Source: GCA-2862585 sp049890295 (GTDB taxonomy: Bacteria > Bacteroidota > Bacteroidia > Flavobacteriales > UBA7312). From it: a stretch of 64,000 nucleotides of DNA. The notes beneath the pieces were generated by a model that had not been told where the DNA came from, searched no databases, and saw nothing but the letters and a program-made list of their open reading frames with translations. Below are positions 8,444 to 18,112 of the stretch, one piece after another (within the stretch, counting starts at the first letter, position 1; the number at the start of each line of letters is the position of its first letter). The stretch spans positions 124,001 through 188,000 of the forward strand of contig JBMHBP010000004.1 in assembly GCA_049890295.1 (NCBI GenBank), read 5' to 3'. The position numbers and the translations under genes were made by a program.

Positions 8444-9894
8444 AAGTATTAAACGATATATTATTTGGTGAAAACCTACTAGAAATAGTAGGGTCAAAAG
8501 ATGTAGCTATCAGTCAGATTTGTTTTGACTCACGAACAATCAGTTCAGATTGCTTATTTGTAGCAGTGAAAGGTACGCAAACCGATGGTCATCGCTACAT
8601 ACAGCAAGCTGTCGAGCAAGGGGCGTCAGCCATTGTCGCTGAAGAATTACCTACTCATCTTTCAGAGAAGGTTACCTATGTTAAAGTAAAAAATAGTTCA
8701 CAGAGTTTAGGTCTGATTGCGTCTAACTTTTTTGGAAAACCCTCTGAAAAAATTAAAATTGTTGCCGTAACTGGTACAAATGGAAAAACGTCAATAGCAT
8801 CTTTACTTCATCAATATTATCAGTCATTAGGGGTGAAGGTTGGACTACTTTCAACAATAGAAAATAAAATTTCACAGAAGAGTATTACGTCAACACATAC
8901 CACTCCAGATGCTATTAGTATTAATTCACTTTTAAATCTGATGGTAGAAAAAGGGTGTGAGTATTGCTTTATGGAGGCAAGTTCACATGCCATTCATCAG
9001 AATAGAGTTTATGGTCTTAAACTAAGTGGTGCGATTTTCACTAACCTTAGTCACGATCATTTAGATTATCATAAAACTTTTGATGAGTATATTTTGGCCA
9101 AAAAAGCACTATTTGATTATCTAGATGATAATGCCTTTGCATTAGTTAATAAAGATGATCGACATGCCCAAATGATGTTACATCATTGTTCCGCCAAACC
9201 CTATACATACGCACTAAAGTCATCTGCAGATTTTAAAGCTAAAATTCTAGAATCTCGATTTGATGGTACATTAATTAATATCAATAATCATGAAGTTTGG
9301 ACTAGGCTAATTGGTGAATTTAACATCTATAATTTATTAGCTATCTATTCCGTAGTTACCCTTTTGGGCGAAGAACAACAACAAGCACTTACCACAGTAA
9401 GTATGCTAAATAGTGCTGAAGGCAGATTCGATTTATGTCGTTCTGTTGACGGAAAAATAGGAATCGTAGATTACGCACATACTCCTGACGCCTTATTAAA
9501 TGTAATTTCTACCATAAATGATATTAAAAAATCTCAGCAGTTAATTACTGTTTTTGGTTGTGGTGGCGATAGAGATAAAGCAAAGCGAGCTAAAATGGGG
9601 TTAATTGCCTCTAAACTTAGTGAAAAAGTCATCATAACCAATGATAATCCACGTTCTGAAAACCCAGATGATATAATCAAAGATATTCTTTCTGGTGTTG
9701 AGCAAAACAATCTTAAAAAAGTACTTACGATTACTGATAGAAAATCAGCAATTAAAACGGCCTGTTCACTAGCTCAAGAAATGGATATTGTGCTCATTGC
9801 AGGTAAGGGGCATGAAAAGTACCAAGAAATCAATGGTGATAGACTTCCATTTGACGATAAAGAAGAATTAATAAACACTTTTAATCAACTATAA
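8440..9894 (+). CDS. murE: UDP-MurNAc-tripeptide synthetase MurE
   Basis: The product is 484 residues and starts with GTG inside the ftsI stop codon. It adds the third residue of the peptidoglycan stem peptide. The ATP-binding loop TGTNGKT is at residues 111-117. The motif DNPR at 402-405 marks Mur ligases specific for meso-diaminopimelate rather than lysine, so this organism probably has DAP-type peptidoglycan. FGCGGDRDKAKR and IAGKGHEKYQE are further MurE signatures. The following mraY begins seven bases after its stop. Confidence 0.96.
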   Translation: MKVLNDILFGENLLEIVGSKDVAISQICFDSRTISSDCLFVAVKGTQTDGHRYIQQAVEQGASAIVAEELPTHLSEKVTYVKVKNSSQSLGLIASNFFGKPSEKIKIVAVTGTNGKTSIASLLHQYYQSLGVKVGLLSTIENKISQKSITSTHTTPDAISINSLLNLMVEKGCEYCFMEASSHAIHQNRVYGLKLSGAIFTNLSHDHLDYHKTFDEYILAKKALFDYLDDNAFALVNKDDRHAQMMLHHCSAKPYTYALKSSADFKAKILESRFDGTLININNHEVWTRLIGEFNIYNLLAIYSVVTLLGEEQQQALTTVSMLNSAEGRFDLCRSVDGKIGIVDYAHTPDALLNVISTINDIKKSQQLITVFGCGGDRDKAKRAKMGLIASKLSEKVIITNDNPRSENPDDIIKDILSGVEQNNLKKVLTITDRKSAIKTACSLAQEMDIVLIAGKGHEKYQEINGDRLPFDDKEELINTFNQL

Positions 9895-9901
9895 GAATAA
9901 G

Positions 9902-11116
9902 ATGCTCTATTATTTATTTGAATATCTACAATCAACGTATGATCTACCAGGAGCAGGAGTATTTCAATACATTTCATTTCGGGCTGCCATGGCAGTGATA
10001 ACTTCATTATTAGTGTCATTAGTTTTTGGTCACAGAATAATTTCATTTATTAGAAGCCTGCAAATAGGTGAAGAAGTAAGAAGCTTAGGACTTCAGGGTG
10101 AAGATCAGAAAAAAGGAACACCAACCATGGGTGGGTTAATTATCATAGCCGCTATTTTATTACCAACTCTACTCTTCGCTAAATTATCTAATATCTATAT
10201 ACTTATGATGATAGTCTCCACTATTTGGTTAGGAGTAATAGGTTTTATTGACGATTATATCAAAGTATTTAAAAAGGATAAAGAAGGTTTAGCCGGAAGA
10301 TTTAAAATCATTGGACAAGTAGGATTAGGGCTTCTTATAGGCTTTACTTTTTATTTCCACGACGGTATTACCTTAAAAGAAGAAATTAGAACAGAGTCTA
10401 GAATTGAGGGAGAAGCAGTCTTTGGGGACGAAAAAAAATCCCTTAAAACAACCATTCCGTTTGTCAAAAACAATGAGTTTGATTATTCCAGAATTGTTAG
10501 TTGGTTGAGCGATGGTGCTGTAAAATACAGTTGGATAGTGTTTGTTTTAGTAGTCATTTTTATAATTACGGCAGTTAGTAATGGTGCTAATATGACAGAC
10601 GGATTAGATGGTCTCGCTACCGGAACGTCAGCCATAATTGGCACCACATTAGGAATACTGGCTTATGTATCAGGTAATGTTTTTTTTGCTGATTACTTAA
10701 ACATAATGTATTTGCCCAATTCTGGTGAACTCGTAATATATATGGCCTCATTTGTTGGGGCTTGTGTAGGGTTCATGTGGTACAACTCTTATCCAGCACA
10801 AGTATTTATGGGTGATACAGGTAGTCTAGCACTAGGAGGAATAATAGCAGTATTTGCCATTGCCATTCGAAAAGAATTATTAATTCCTGTTTTATGTGGA
10901 ATATTCTTAGTAGAAAATCTATCGGTAATGATACAGGTAGGATACTTCAAGTACACCAAGAAAAAATACGGTGAGGGTAGACGCATTTTTAAGATGGCAC
11001 CCTTACATCATCATTATCAAAAATTAGGTATTCACGAGAGTAAGATTGTAACCCGTTTTTGGATAGTTGGCGTCATGCTAGCAATACTAACAATTGTAAC
11101 ACTTAAACTGCGATAA
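9902..11116 (+). CDS. mraY: Phospho-MurNAc-pentapeptide transferase MraY
   Basis: The product is 404 residues, somewhat longer than the roughly 360 of E. coli because of a charged insertion (about residues 155-200) seen in Bacteroidota versions. It is a polytopic inner-membrane enzyme that transfers phospho-MurNAc-pentapeptide to undecaprenyl phosphate, giving lipid I. Signatures include GTPTMGGLII, GFIDDYIKV, NMTDGLDGLATG with catalytic aspartates, VFMGDTGSLALG, and the APLHHHYQKLG triple-histidine loop. Its TAA overlaps the murD ATG (TAATG). Confidence 0.96.
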   Translation: MLYYLFEYLQSTYDLPGAGVFQYISFRAAMAVITSLLVSLVFGHRIISFIRSLQIGEEVRSLGLQGEDQKKGTPTMGGLIIIAAILLPTLLFAKLSNIYILMMIVSTIWLGVIGFIDDYIKVFKKDKEGLAGRFKIIGQVGLGLLIGFTFYFHDGITLKEEIRTESRIEGEAVFGDEKKSLKTTIPFVKNNEFDYSRIVSWLSDGAVKYSWIVFVLVVIFIITAVSNGANMTDGLDGLATGTSAIIGTTLGILAYVSGNVFFADYLNIMYLPNSGELVIYMASFVGACVGFMWYNSYPAQVFMGDTGSLALGGIIAVFAIAIRKELLIPVLCGIFLVENLSVMIQVGYFKYTKKKYGEGRRIFKMAPLHHHYQKLGIHESKIVTRFWIVGVMLAILTIVTLKLR

Positions 11117-12441
11117 TGAATAAAATAGTTGTGCTTGGTGGAGGTGAAAGTGGCTGTGGAGCTGCCGTCTTAGCACAACAAAAAGGTTATAAAGTATTTC
11201 TTTCAGATAACGGAAAAATCAAAGAGAAATATAAAAACGTTCTTTTACATAATAAGATTGAATTTGAGGAAAACAAACATTCTGATGATTTATTTCAGGA
11301 TGCAGAATTAGTCGTTAAAAGCCCAGGTATTCCAGATACTATACCAATAATAAAAGAGGTATTTGATATGGGTATTCCAGTTATTTCCGAAATAGAATTC
11401 GCTGCAAAGTTTACTGATGCCATTTTAATAGGAATTACAGGTAGTAACGGTAAAACAACTACCACACTTATGTTAGGGCATATTTTGAAAAATGCAGGTT
11501 TCAATGTAGCAGTAGCTGGAAACATAGGTGAAAGTTTTGCAATGCAAGTAGCCAAGGAACATTTTGACTATTACGTTTTGGAGTTAAGTAGTTTTCAATT
11601 GGACGGGATAGACAAATTCAAACCTCATATAGCTATTATTCTAAATATTACTCCAGATCACCTAGATAGATATGGTAATAGTATGAAAAATTATATTCAA
11701 TCCAAACAAAAAATAACACTAAATCAGAGCAGTGAGGATTACATAATCTTCTGTGATGATGATGAAAATATAACACACAGTTTAAAAACTAAGGCACAAC
11801 GATTACCATTTTCAATAAAGAAGAAACTAAGAGTTGGAGCCTACTTAGATGAAGATATTATAAAATTAAATATTAATGAAAAATCATTTATTATGAATAT
11901 TCAGCAATTAGCCCTACAGGGTAAACACAACATTTACAATTCAATGGCTGCCTCTATTGCAGCACGAATTTTAGATCTGAAAAAAGATATAATTCGTGAG
12001 AGTCTGATAGATTTTAAAAATGTAGAACATAGACTAGAACGAGTTATAAAAGTGCACGGTATTGAGTTTATTAATGACTCAAAAGCTACAAATGTAAATT
12101 CAAGCTGGTATGCCCTAGAAAGTATGACAAAAGATACTGTTTGGATAGTCGGCGGTGTAGATAAGGGAAACGATTACACTTCATTATTACCACTGATTGA
12201 AGAAAAAGTTAAAGCTATCGTTTGTTTAGGAAAAAATATACAACCGTTAAAAAATGCATTTGAAGGACTCGGGATTGACATGTATTTCGCTACAAATATG
12301 AAAGAAGCCGTCAACTTATCATATTCAAATGCAAATAAAGGAGATGCTGTTCTTCTTTCCCCTGCATGTGCCAGTTTTGATTTGTTTGAAAACTATGAAC
12401 ACAGAGGTCATGAGTTTAAATCTATGGTAAGAACACTATAA
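11116..12441 (+). CDS. murD: UDP-MurNAc-L-alanine:D-glutamate ligase MurD
   Basis: The product is 441 residues. It has an N-terminal Rossmann-like UDP-binding domain (VVLGGGESGCGAA), the ATP loop GSNGKTT at residues 109-115, the central ligase domain (LELSSFQLDG, NITPDHLDRYG) and the C-terminal domain with VEHRLERV and NDSKATNVNSSWYAL. It attaches D-glutamate to UDP-MurNAc-L-Ala in the cytoplasm. It sits in the conserved mraY-murD-ftsW order, three bases before ftsW. Confidence 0.96.
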   Translation: MNKIVVLGGGESGCGAAVLAQQKGYKVFLSDNGKIKEKYKNVLLHNKIEFEENKHSDDLFQDAELVVKSPGIPDTIPIIKEVFDMGIPVISEIEFAAKFTDAILIGITGSNGKTTTTLMLGHILKNAGFNVAVAGNIGESFAMQVAKEHFDYYVLELSSFQLDGIDKFKPHIAIILNITPDHLDRYGNSMKNYIQSKQKITLNQSSEDYIIFCDDDENITHSLKTKAQRLPFSIKKKLRVGAYLDEDIIKLNINEKSFIMNIQQLALQGKHNIYNSMAASIAARILDLKKDIIRESLIDFKNVEHRLERVIKVHGIEFINDSKATNVNSSWYALESMTKDTVWIVGGVDKGNDYTSLLPLIEEKVKAIVCLGKNIQPLKNAFEGLGIDMYFATNMKEAVNLSYSNANKGDAVLLSPACASFDLFENYEHRGHEFKSMVRTL

Positions 12442-12444
12442 TAG

Positions 12445-13611
12445 ATGCGTTTTTTAAATAAATACATCAATTTAGAAGGAGACACCCGTATTTGGGCAGT
12501 TGTTTTCTTTCTAATTTTTGTCTCTATAGTTGTAGTTTATAGTGCCACAGGAGGTTTGGCATATACTAGCTATGGTGGCAATACTTGGTATTTATTTTTT
12601 AAACATTGTAGATTTTTAGTACTAGGTTTATTTATGATGTATATCATTCACAAATTACCTCATAAATACTTTGCTAAATTGGGTCAGTTAGGGTTTATTA
12701 TTACGATACCCATTTTGTTATATACGGTATTATTTGGCACTTCGTTAAATGACGCTAATCGCTGGATAACTATTGGCGATATGCCGATAAATACCTTTGA
12801 AATAGGTAAAATAGCTATAACTGTTTTTTTGGCTCGACAACTGGTCAAAAACCAAGACGCAATTAGCGACTTTAAAACCGTTTGTTGGAAGCTATTTGCT
12901 CCACTGTTACTGGTTTGTGCTATTATTTTTCCAGCAAATTTTTCAACGGCTGCAATGGTATTTATTGCAAATTTAATGTTACTCTACTTAGGCGGTGTTC
13001 CATTCAGATATTTGTTCTTGTTACTGACTGGAATAGTTGCTTTAGGCACTATTGTTATTAGCTTATCATTAACTGTTCCTTCTTTACAAAAACAATTCCC
13101 AAGAGCAAAAACATGGGTCAATAGAATTAAAAACTATTCTGGTGATAAAATCGAAAATAGTGATGCATCCTTTCAAGTTACACACGCTAAGATTGCCATA
13201 GTTAATGGAGGTATAAAGGGTAGAGGCCCAGGAAAAAGCACTCAACGGAATGTTTTACCATTACCAAATTCAGATTATGTTTATGCCATTCTAATTGAAG
13301 AATGGGGAGTGTTGGGTGGATTTACAGTAGTTTTTGCCTACGTAGTATTACTCTTACGGGGTAAACGAATATTTAACCTATCATCAGATCCTTTGGGTGC
13401 TTACTTAGCGGCTGGACTAACGATTTCCTTAGTGTTTCAAGCCTTTATAAATATGGCCGTTGCTGTGAATTTATTTCCTGTAACTGGTCAAACCTTGCCT
13501 CTAATAAGTATGGGGGGCGTTTCAGTAATTTTTACGTGTATTTCTTTAGGAATAATATTAAGCACAAGTAAAAGTATTAACACTTCAAAAATTCAAGCCC
13601 ATGTCAGTTAA
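12445..13611 (+). CDS. ftsW: Septal peptidoglycan glycosyltransferase FtsW
   Basis: The product is a 388-residue SEDS-family membrane protein with about ten predicted spans. It polymerises lipid II at the septum together with FtsI. Recognisable SEDS segments include VVYSATGG in the first span, DANRWITIGDMPINTFEIGKI, the extracellular loop with PNSDYVYAILIEEWGVLGG, and the final GQTLPLISMGGVS. It overlaps murG by 11 bases, which argues for coupled translation. Confidence 0.95.
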   Translation: MRFLNKYINLEGDTRIWAVVFFLIFVSIVVVYSATGGLAYTSYGGNTWYLFFKHCRFLVLGLFMMYIIHKLPHKYFAKLGQLGFIITIPILLYTVLFGTSLNDANRWITIGDMPINTFEIGKIAITVFLARQLVKNQDAISDFKTVCWKLFAPLLLVCAIIFPANFSTAAMVFIANLMLLYLGGVPFRYLFLLLTGIVALGTIVISLSLTVPSLQKQFPRAKTWVNRIKNYSGDKIENSDASFQVTHAKIAIVNGGIKGRGPGKSTQRNVLPLPNSDYVYAILIEEWGVLGGFTVVFAYVVLLLRGKRIFNLSSDPLGAYLAAGLTISLVFQAFINMAVAVNLFPVTGQTLPLISMGGVSVIFTCISLGIILSTSKSINTSKIQAHVS

Positions 13612-14698
13612 AGTTATCATAAGTGGCGGCGGCACAGGAGGGCATATCTTTCCTGCAATTTCAATAGCAAATGAGTTAAAAGAAAGGATAGCTGATATAG
13701 ATATATTGTTTGTTGGAGCAAAAGGTAGAATGGAAATGGAAAAAGTGCCAAAAGCAGGTTATTCAATTCTAGGATTAGATATCAATGGTCTACAAAGAAA
13801 TTGGCGTGATAAACGAAATTTAATATTCCCTTTTAAGCTTATCAAAAGCTTATGGGATTCCTATAAAATTGTCAAGTCATTTAAACCTAACCTAGTCATC
13901 GGTACAGGTGGTTATGCTAGCGGACCAATGTTGTATGTAGCTTCACGCTTGTCAATCCCAGCACTCATTCAAGAGCAAAATTCTTATGCAGGAATAACTA
14001 ATAAATTATTAGCAAAATATGTTGATACTATTTGTGTAGCTTATGAGAAAATGGAAAATTTCTTCCCACAAGAAAAAATTCGCCTCTTAGGCAATCCAAT
14101 TAGACAAGATTTATTGCTCAATGATGAAAAAAAGCAAAAAGCCTACCAGTTTTTCAAGTTAGATGAATCAAAGCCAGTAATAGTAGTAGTTGGTGGTAGT
14201 TTAGGGGCAAGAACTATTAATCATTGTATAGCACTATTACTTGATAAAATTGAACAAAATGATCTGCAATTAATCTGGCAAACAGGACTGTCATATTATG
14301 AAACAGCTTCAAAAATGTGTAACGATAGACCAACTCTAATCTGTCAAGCATTCATATACGAAATGGATTTATTGTATAGTGTGGCAGATGTTATAATTTC
14401 TAGAGCAGGTGCTAGTACTATTTCAGAACTATGTATGGTAGGAAAACCTACTATATTGATACCCTCTCCAAATGTTGCTGAAGACCATCAGACCAAAAAT
14501 GCAATGGCATTGGTAAATTCAAATGCAGCTTTGATTGTAACAGATTCTTTAGCAAAAGAACAATTAGGAAATTGTCTATTTGATTTGCTAAATGATGATG
14601 ACAAACGAGATAATTTGTCTAAAAATATCAAATCATTAGCTATTGATAACTCCGCCACATTAATTGTAGATGAGGTTGAAAAACTCTTACATCTATGA
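13601..14698 (+). CDS. murG: Lipid II synthase MurG
   Basis: The product is 365 residues. It is a GT28-family GlcNAc transferase that converts lipid I to lipid II on the cytoplasmic face of the inner membrane. The N-terminal loop ISGGGTGGHIFPAI is diagnostic, as are GTGGYASGP, QEQNSYAGITNKLLA and the C-terminal ISRAGASTISEL UDP-GlcNAc site. The ATG at 13601 lies within the ftsW 3' end, and its own stop overlaps the murC ATG by four bases. Confidence 0.96.
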   Translation: MSVKVIISGGGTGGHIFPAISIANELKERIADIDILFVGAKGRMEMEKVPKAGYSILGLDINGLQRNWRDKRNLIFPFKLIKSLWDSYKIVKSFKPNLVIGTGGYASGPMLYVASRLSIPALIQEQNSYAGITNKLLAKYVDTICVAYEKMENFFPQEKIRLLGNPIRQDLLLNDEKKQKAYQFFKLDESKPVIVVVGGSLGARTINHCIALLLDKIEQNDLQLIWQTGLSYYETASKMCNDRPTLICQAFIYEMDLLYSVADVIISRAGASTISELCMVGKPTILIPSPNVAEDHQTKNAMALVNSNAALIVTDSLAKEQLGNCLFDLLNDDDKRDNLSKNIKSLAIDNSATLIVDEVEKLLHL

Positions 14699-16098
14699 AT
14701 ATAAATACTATTAAAATATATTATTTCATTGGTATTGGAGGAATAGGTATGTCAGCCTTAGCACGGTATTTACATGCTAAAGGTTTTAAGGTTTGTGGTT
14801 ATGATAAAACACCATCACTTTTAACCAATCAATTACAATCTGAGGGAATAGATGTTCATTTTGACAGAGATTACATACCAGAATTTATTAAAGTTGAAAA
14901 GCCACATGCTGTATTAGTTGTTTATACACCAGCTGTAAGTCTAGATAATCCACAATTATTATTTTTCAATTCAAAGAAATGGAATGTTTTAAAGCGTGCT
15001 GAATTATTAGGAATAATAACTGAAGATGCTTACACAATAGCAATTTCAGGCACACATGGCAAAACAACTACATCCTGTATTCTGGCACATATTTTACAGC
15101 ATTCTAATATTGATTGTACTGCATTTTTAGGTGGAATTAGTACTAATCATAATTCAAATCTATTATTATCAAAAACAGGCAATATTGTCATTGTTGAAGC
15201 CGATGAATATGACAAATCTTTTCTTAAGCTTGTTCCAGATATAACCGTAGTAACATCGGTAGATCCAGATCATATGGATATCTACGAAAATGAAAACGAT
15301 TTAAAAGAAACCTTCAAGCTTTTTGTTAAAAATGTTAAAAATAAGGGGTTGTTATTGACAAATAAGTTAATAGACATAGATTTTGAAGTCGGTTCAGATG
15401 TTGCTAAAATGACATATTCCTCAAAGGTTAAAGCAGATAATTACGCTATTAATCTCAAAATACAAGAAGGCAATCAACAGTTTGATGCTCATATTATAGA
15501 TATTATGCCAGGTCAGGTATTTGAATGTGAATTAAAGAATATTCAACTTAACTTACCAGGAGTTCATAACGTAGAAAACACATTAGCAGCTATAGTAGTT
15601 GCTAGTTATTTAGGAGCTAAAACTGAAGATATAAAGGCCGCTATCACCAGCTTTGAAGGTGTTAAAAGAAGGTTTGAATTTCATGCAAAAGGTCATAATA
15701 TATATATAGATGATTACGCCCATCATCCTGAAGAAGTCAAGGTCACTATACTAGCAACAAAGCAATTATATCCTGATAAAAAAATAACTGTAGTCTTTCA
15801 GCCTCATTTATTTTCTCGAACAAGGGATTTTGCTAATGAATTTGGTAAATCATTATCACTAGCAGATGAGGTAATACTTTTAGACATCTATCCAGCACGT
15901 GAAGAGCCCATTCAAGGAGTAAATTCCGAAATGTTACTAAGTAAAATAGTGAAAGATGAAAAATATATAGCTAAAAAAGAATCTCTCTTAGAAGATTTAA
16001 TTACACCTAAAAGAGAGGTGCTTCTCACTCTAGGAGCGGGAGATATTGACCGATTTGTTGAACCACTAAAATTACATTATGCAGAGCAAGTGGTTTAA
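14695..16098 (+). CDS. murC: UDP-MurNAc:L-alanine ligase MurC
   Basis: The product is 467 residues. The N-terminal UDP-binding motif is GIGGIGMSALARYL, the ATP loop is SGTHGKTT at residues 118-125, and EADEYDKSF and DDYAHHPEEV are further MurC signatures. It adds L-alanine to UDP-MurNAc, the first amino acid of the stem peptide. The gene overlaps murG by four and ftsQ by 20 bases. Appearing after murG, as here, is the usual order for the cluster. Confidence 0.96.
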   Translation: MNINTIKIYYFIGIGGIGMSALARYLHAKGFKVCGYDKTPSLLTNQLQSEGIDVHFDRDYIPEFIKVEKPHAVLVVYTPAVSLDNPQLLFFNSKKWNVLKRAELLGIITEDAYTIAISGTHGKTTTSCILAHILQHSNIDCTAFLGGISTNHNSNLLLSKTGNIVIVEADEYDKSFLKLVPDITVVTSVDPDHMDIYENENDLKETFKLFVKNVKNKGLLLTNKLIDIDFEVGSDVAKMTYSSKVKADNYAINLKIQEGNQQFDAHIIDIMPGQVFECELKNIQLNLPGVHNVENTLAAIVVASYLGAKTEDIKAAITSFEGVKRRFEFHAKGHNIYIDDYAHHPEEVKVTILATKQLYPDKKITVVFQPHLFSRTRDFANEFGKSLSLADEVILLDIYPAREEPIQGVNSEMLLSKIVKDEKYIAKKESLLEDLITPKREVLLTLGAGDIDRFVEPLKLHYAEQVV

Positions 16099-16807
16099 CA
16101 TAGGGTTTAATATATCTTTTTTAATAGTATTAATCTTGCTATTGGGCTTTACAAATAATCAATATCACGATCAAAAATGTCAGAGTTATCACATTGATCT
16201 ACTTGATAAATCCAACGCGCTGATCAGTAAAGGTGAAGTTATCAATATTTTGGAATCCGTTTCTGATAGTATTTTAGGAATGCCATTGAATAAAATACCA
16301 TTATATAAAATTGAAAAACAATTAGAAAAAAGACAAAATATCAAAAATGCAGAAGTATACATACTAGAAAATAGCCTGCAAATAGATATTGAGCAAAAAA
16401 CACCAATAGTAAGAGTTAAGCGATTTGATAATTTAGAGTTCTATATGGACGATAATGGTTCAATGTTTAATTTATCAGAAAATCATACCGAACATATTTT
16501 AGTAGCCAGTGGTTTCATTTCTGATAGTTTAGATTTTACAAACGTTCATACATTAGCTCAATTCATAAATTCAAATCCGATTTGGAAATCACAAATTATT
16601 CAAATCTATCTTAATAAAAATAAAGAAATAGAATTAATACCACGAGTAGGTAATCATACAATATTATTTGGAGAAATTGATAATTATATCTCCAAGTTTG
16701 AAAAGCTCAAATTATTCTATGAAAAAGGAGCTGTTCAAACAGGTTGGAATAGCTACAAAGAAATTAATCTAAAATTTAAGGATCAAATTGTTTGTGTAAA
16801 AAAGTAA
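16079..16807 (+). CDS. ftsQ: Cell division protein FtsQ-like
   Basis: The product is 242 residues with one N-terminal membrane span (FNISFLIVLILLLGFTN) followed by a periplasmic POTRA-like region (SKGEVINILESV, then KQLEKRQNIKNAEVYI with LQIDIEQKTPIVRV) and an FtsQ beta domain. This bitopic architecture and the position between murC and ftsA identify it as FtsQ, which recruits FtsL/FtsB and so FtsW/FtsI. Overall identity to proteobacterial FtsQ is low. The frame overlaps murC by 20 bases. Confidence 0.9.
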   Translation: MQSKWFNIGFNISFLIVLILLLGFTNNQYHDQKCQSYHIDLLDKSNALISKGEVINILESVSDSILGMPLNKIPLYKIEKQLEKRQNIKNAEVYILENSLQIDIEQKTPIVRVKRFDNLEFYMDDNGSMFNLSENHTEHILVASGFISDSLDFTNVHTLAQFINSNPIWKSQIIQIYLNKNKEIELIPRVGNHTILFGEIDNYISKFEKLKLFYEKGAVQTGWNSYKEINLKFKDQIVCVKK

Positions 16808-16809
16808 CT

Positions 16810-18078
16810 ATGGAAAGCAATTCAAAAATAGCTGTTGGTTTAGATATTGGAACAACAAAAATTACAGTCATTGTTGGCAGAAAAAACGAACACGGTAAAA
16901 TAGAAATACTCGGAATGGGTAAAGCCCCCTCAACAGGAGTGATGCGGGGTATAGTTGCTAATATTGATAAGACTACTCAATCAATTCAAAAAGCTTTAAA
17001 CGAAGCTATTAGTTCTTCAGCAGTAGAAATTAAAAATGTCAATGTTGGAATTGCAGGTCAACATATAAAAAGTTTACAGCATAGAGGTCAACTTGTCAGA
17101 GAAAATTTAGAAACTGAAATTAACGATGATGACATCAATAAGTTAATGCAAAACATGTATAAGCTTGTAATGGTTCCTGGTGAAAAAATTATTCATGTTA
17201 TCCCTCAAGAATATATTGTAGATAAGCAAGACAATTTTCCAGACCCAAGAGGAATGGTAGGCGTACAGTTAGAGGCAAATTTTCATATCATTACTGGTCA
17301 AACTGCGGCTATTTCAAATATTAAGAAATGTGTTAATAATGCCAAATTAGCAATGACAGGCCTAACCTTAGAGCCATTAGCATCAGCCACTTCCGTACTC
17401 GATGATCAAGAAATAGAAGCTGGTGTAGCCTTAGTAGATATTGGTGGTGGTACTACTGATGTAGCAATTTTCAAAGACGGTATTATCCGTCACACTGCTG
17501 TTATACCATTTGGAGGAAATATAATCACTCAAGATATAAAAGAAGGTTGCTCAATTTTAGAAAATCAAGCTGAACTACTCAAAGTAAAGTTTGGTTCAGC
17601 TTTAGCTAGTCAAAATAAAGAAAATGAAATAGTTTCAATACCAGGTTTAAGAGGAAGAGAACCAAAAGAAATTTCACTTAAAAATTTAGCAAATATTATA
17701 CAAGCTAGAGTTGAGGAAATCATAGAACTAGTCCATCATGAAATTAAAAATTCTGGTTATGAGCGAAAACTTATAACAGGAATTGTTTTGACTGGTGGAG
17801 GAAGTCAGTTAAAGCATATTAGCCAATTAGTAGAATTTCATACCGGCATTGAATGTAGAATAGGTTACCCAAATGAACATTTAGCATCAACATCACCTGT
17901 AGAGGTAAATAGTCCAATGTATGCAACAGGAGTTGGACTAGTGATGAAATTTTTAAATGATAATCAAGGAGAAGAAGCCGAGTCCAGTCAGTCAAAAGTG
18001 ACCAACAACGGAGGTATGGGAGACTTCTTTAAATTGATGTTAGACAAACTCGATAAATATTTAACAAACGACGAATAA
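16810..18078 (+). CDS. ftsA: Cell division protein FtsA
   Basis: From the ATG at 16810 the product is 422 residues. It is an actin-like ATPase that tethers FtsZ to the membrane. Phosphate-1 is GLDIGTTKI, phosphate-2 is VDIGGGTTDVAIF and the adenosine loop is GIVLTGGGSQL. An FtsA-type 1C domain lies between the first two. The C-terminus (MGDFFKLMLDKLDKYL) is a plausible amphipathic membrane-targeting helix. An in-frame TTG at 16792 would extend into ftsQ; the ATG two bases after the ftsQ stop gives the conventional N-terminus. Confidence 0.95.
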   Translation: MESNSKIAVGLDIGTTKITVIVGRKNEHGKIEILGMGKAPSTGVMRGIVANIDKTTQSIQKALNEAISSSAVEIKNVNVGIAGQHIKSLQHRGQLVRENLETEINDDDINKLMQNMYKLVMVPGEKIIHVIPQEYIVDKQDNFPDPRGMVGVQLEANFHIITGQTAAISNIKKCVNNAKLAMTGLTLEPLASATSVLDDQEIEAGVALVDIGGGTTDVAIFKDGIIRHTAVIPFGGNIITQDIKEGCSILENQAELLKVKFGSALASQNKENEIVSIPGLRGREPKEISLKNLANIIQARVEEIIELVHHEIKNSGYERKLITGIVLTGGGSQLKHISQLVEFHTGIECRIGYPNEHLASTSPVEVNSPMYATGVGLVMKFLNDNQGEEAESSQSKVTNNGGMGDFFKLMLDKLDKYLTNDE

Positions 18079-18112
18079 AAACAGAATTATTAACACATAA
18101 ATTCACATAACT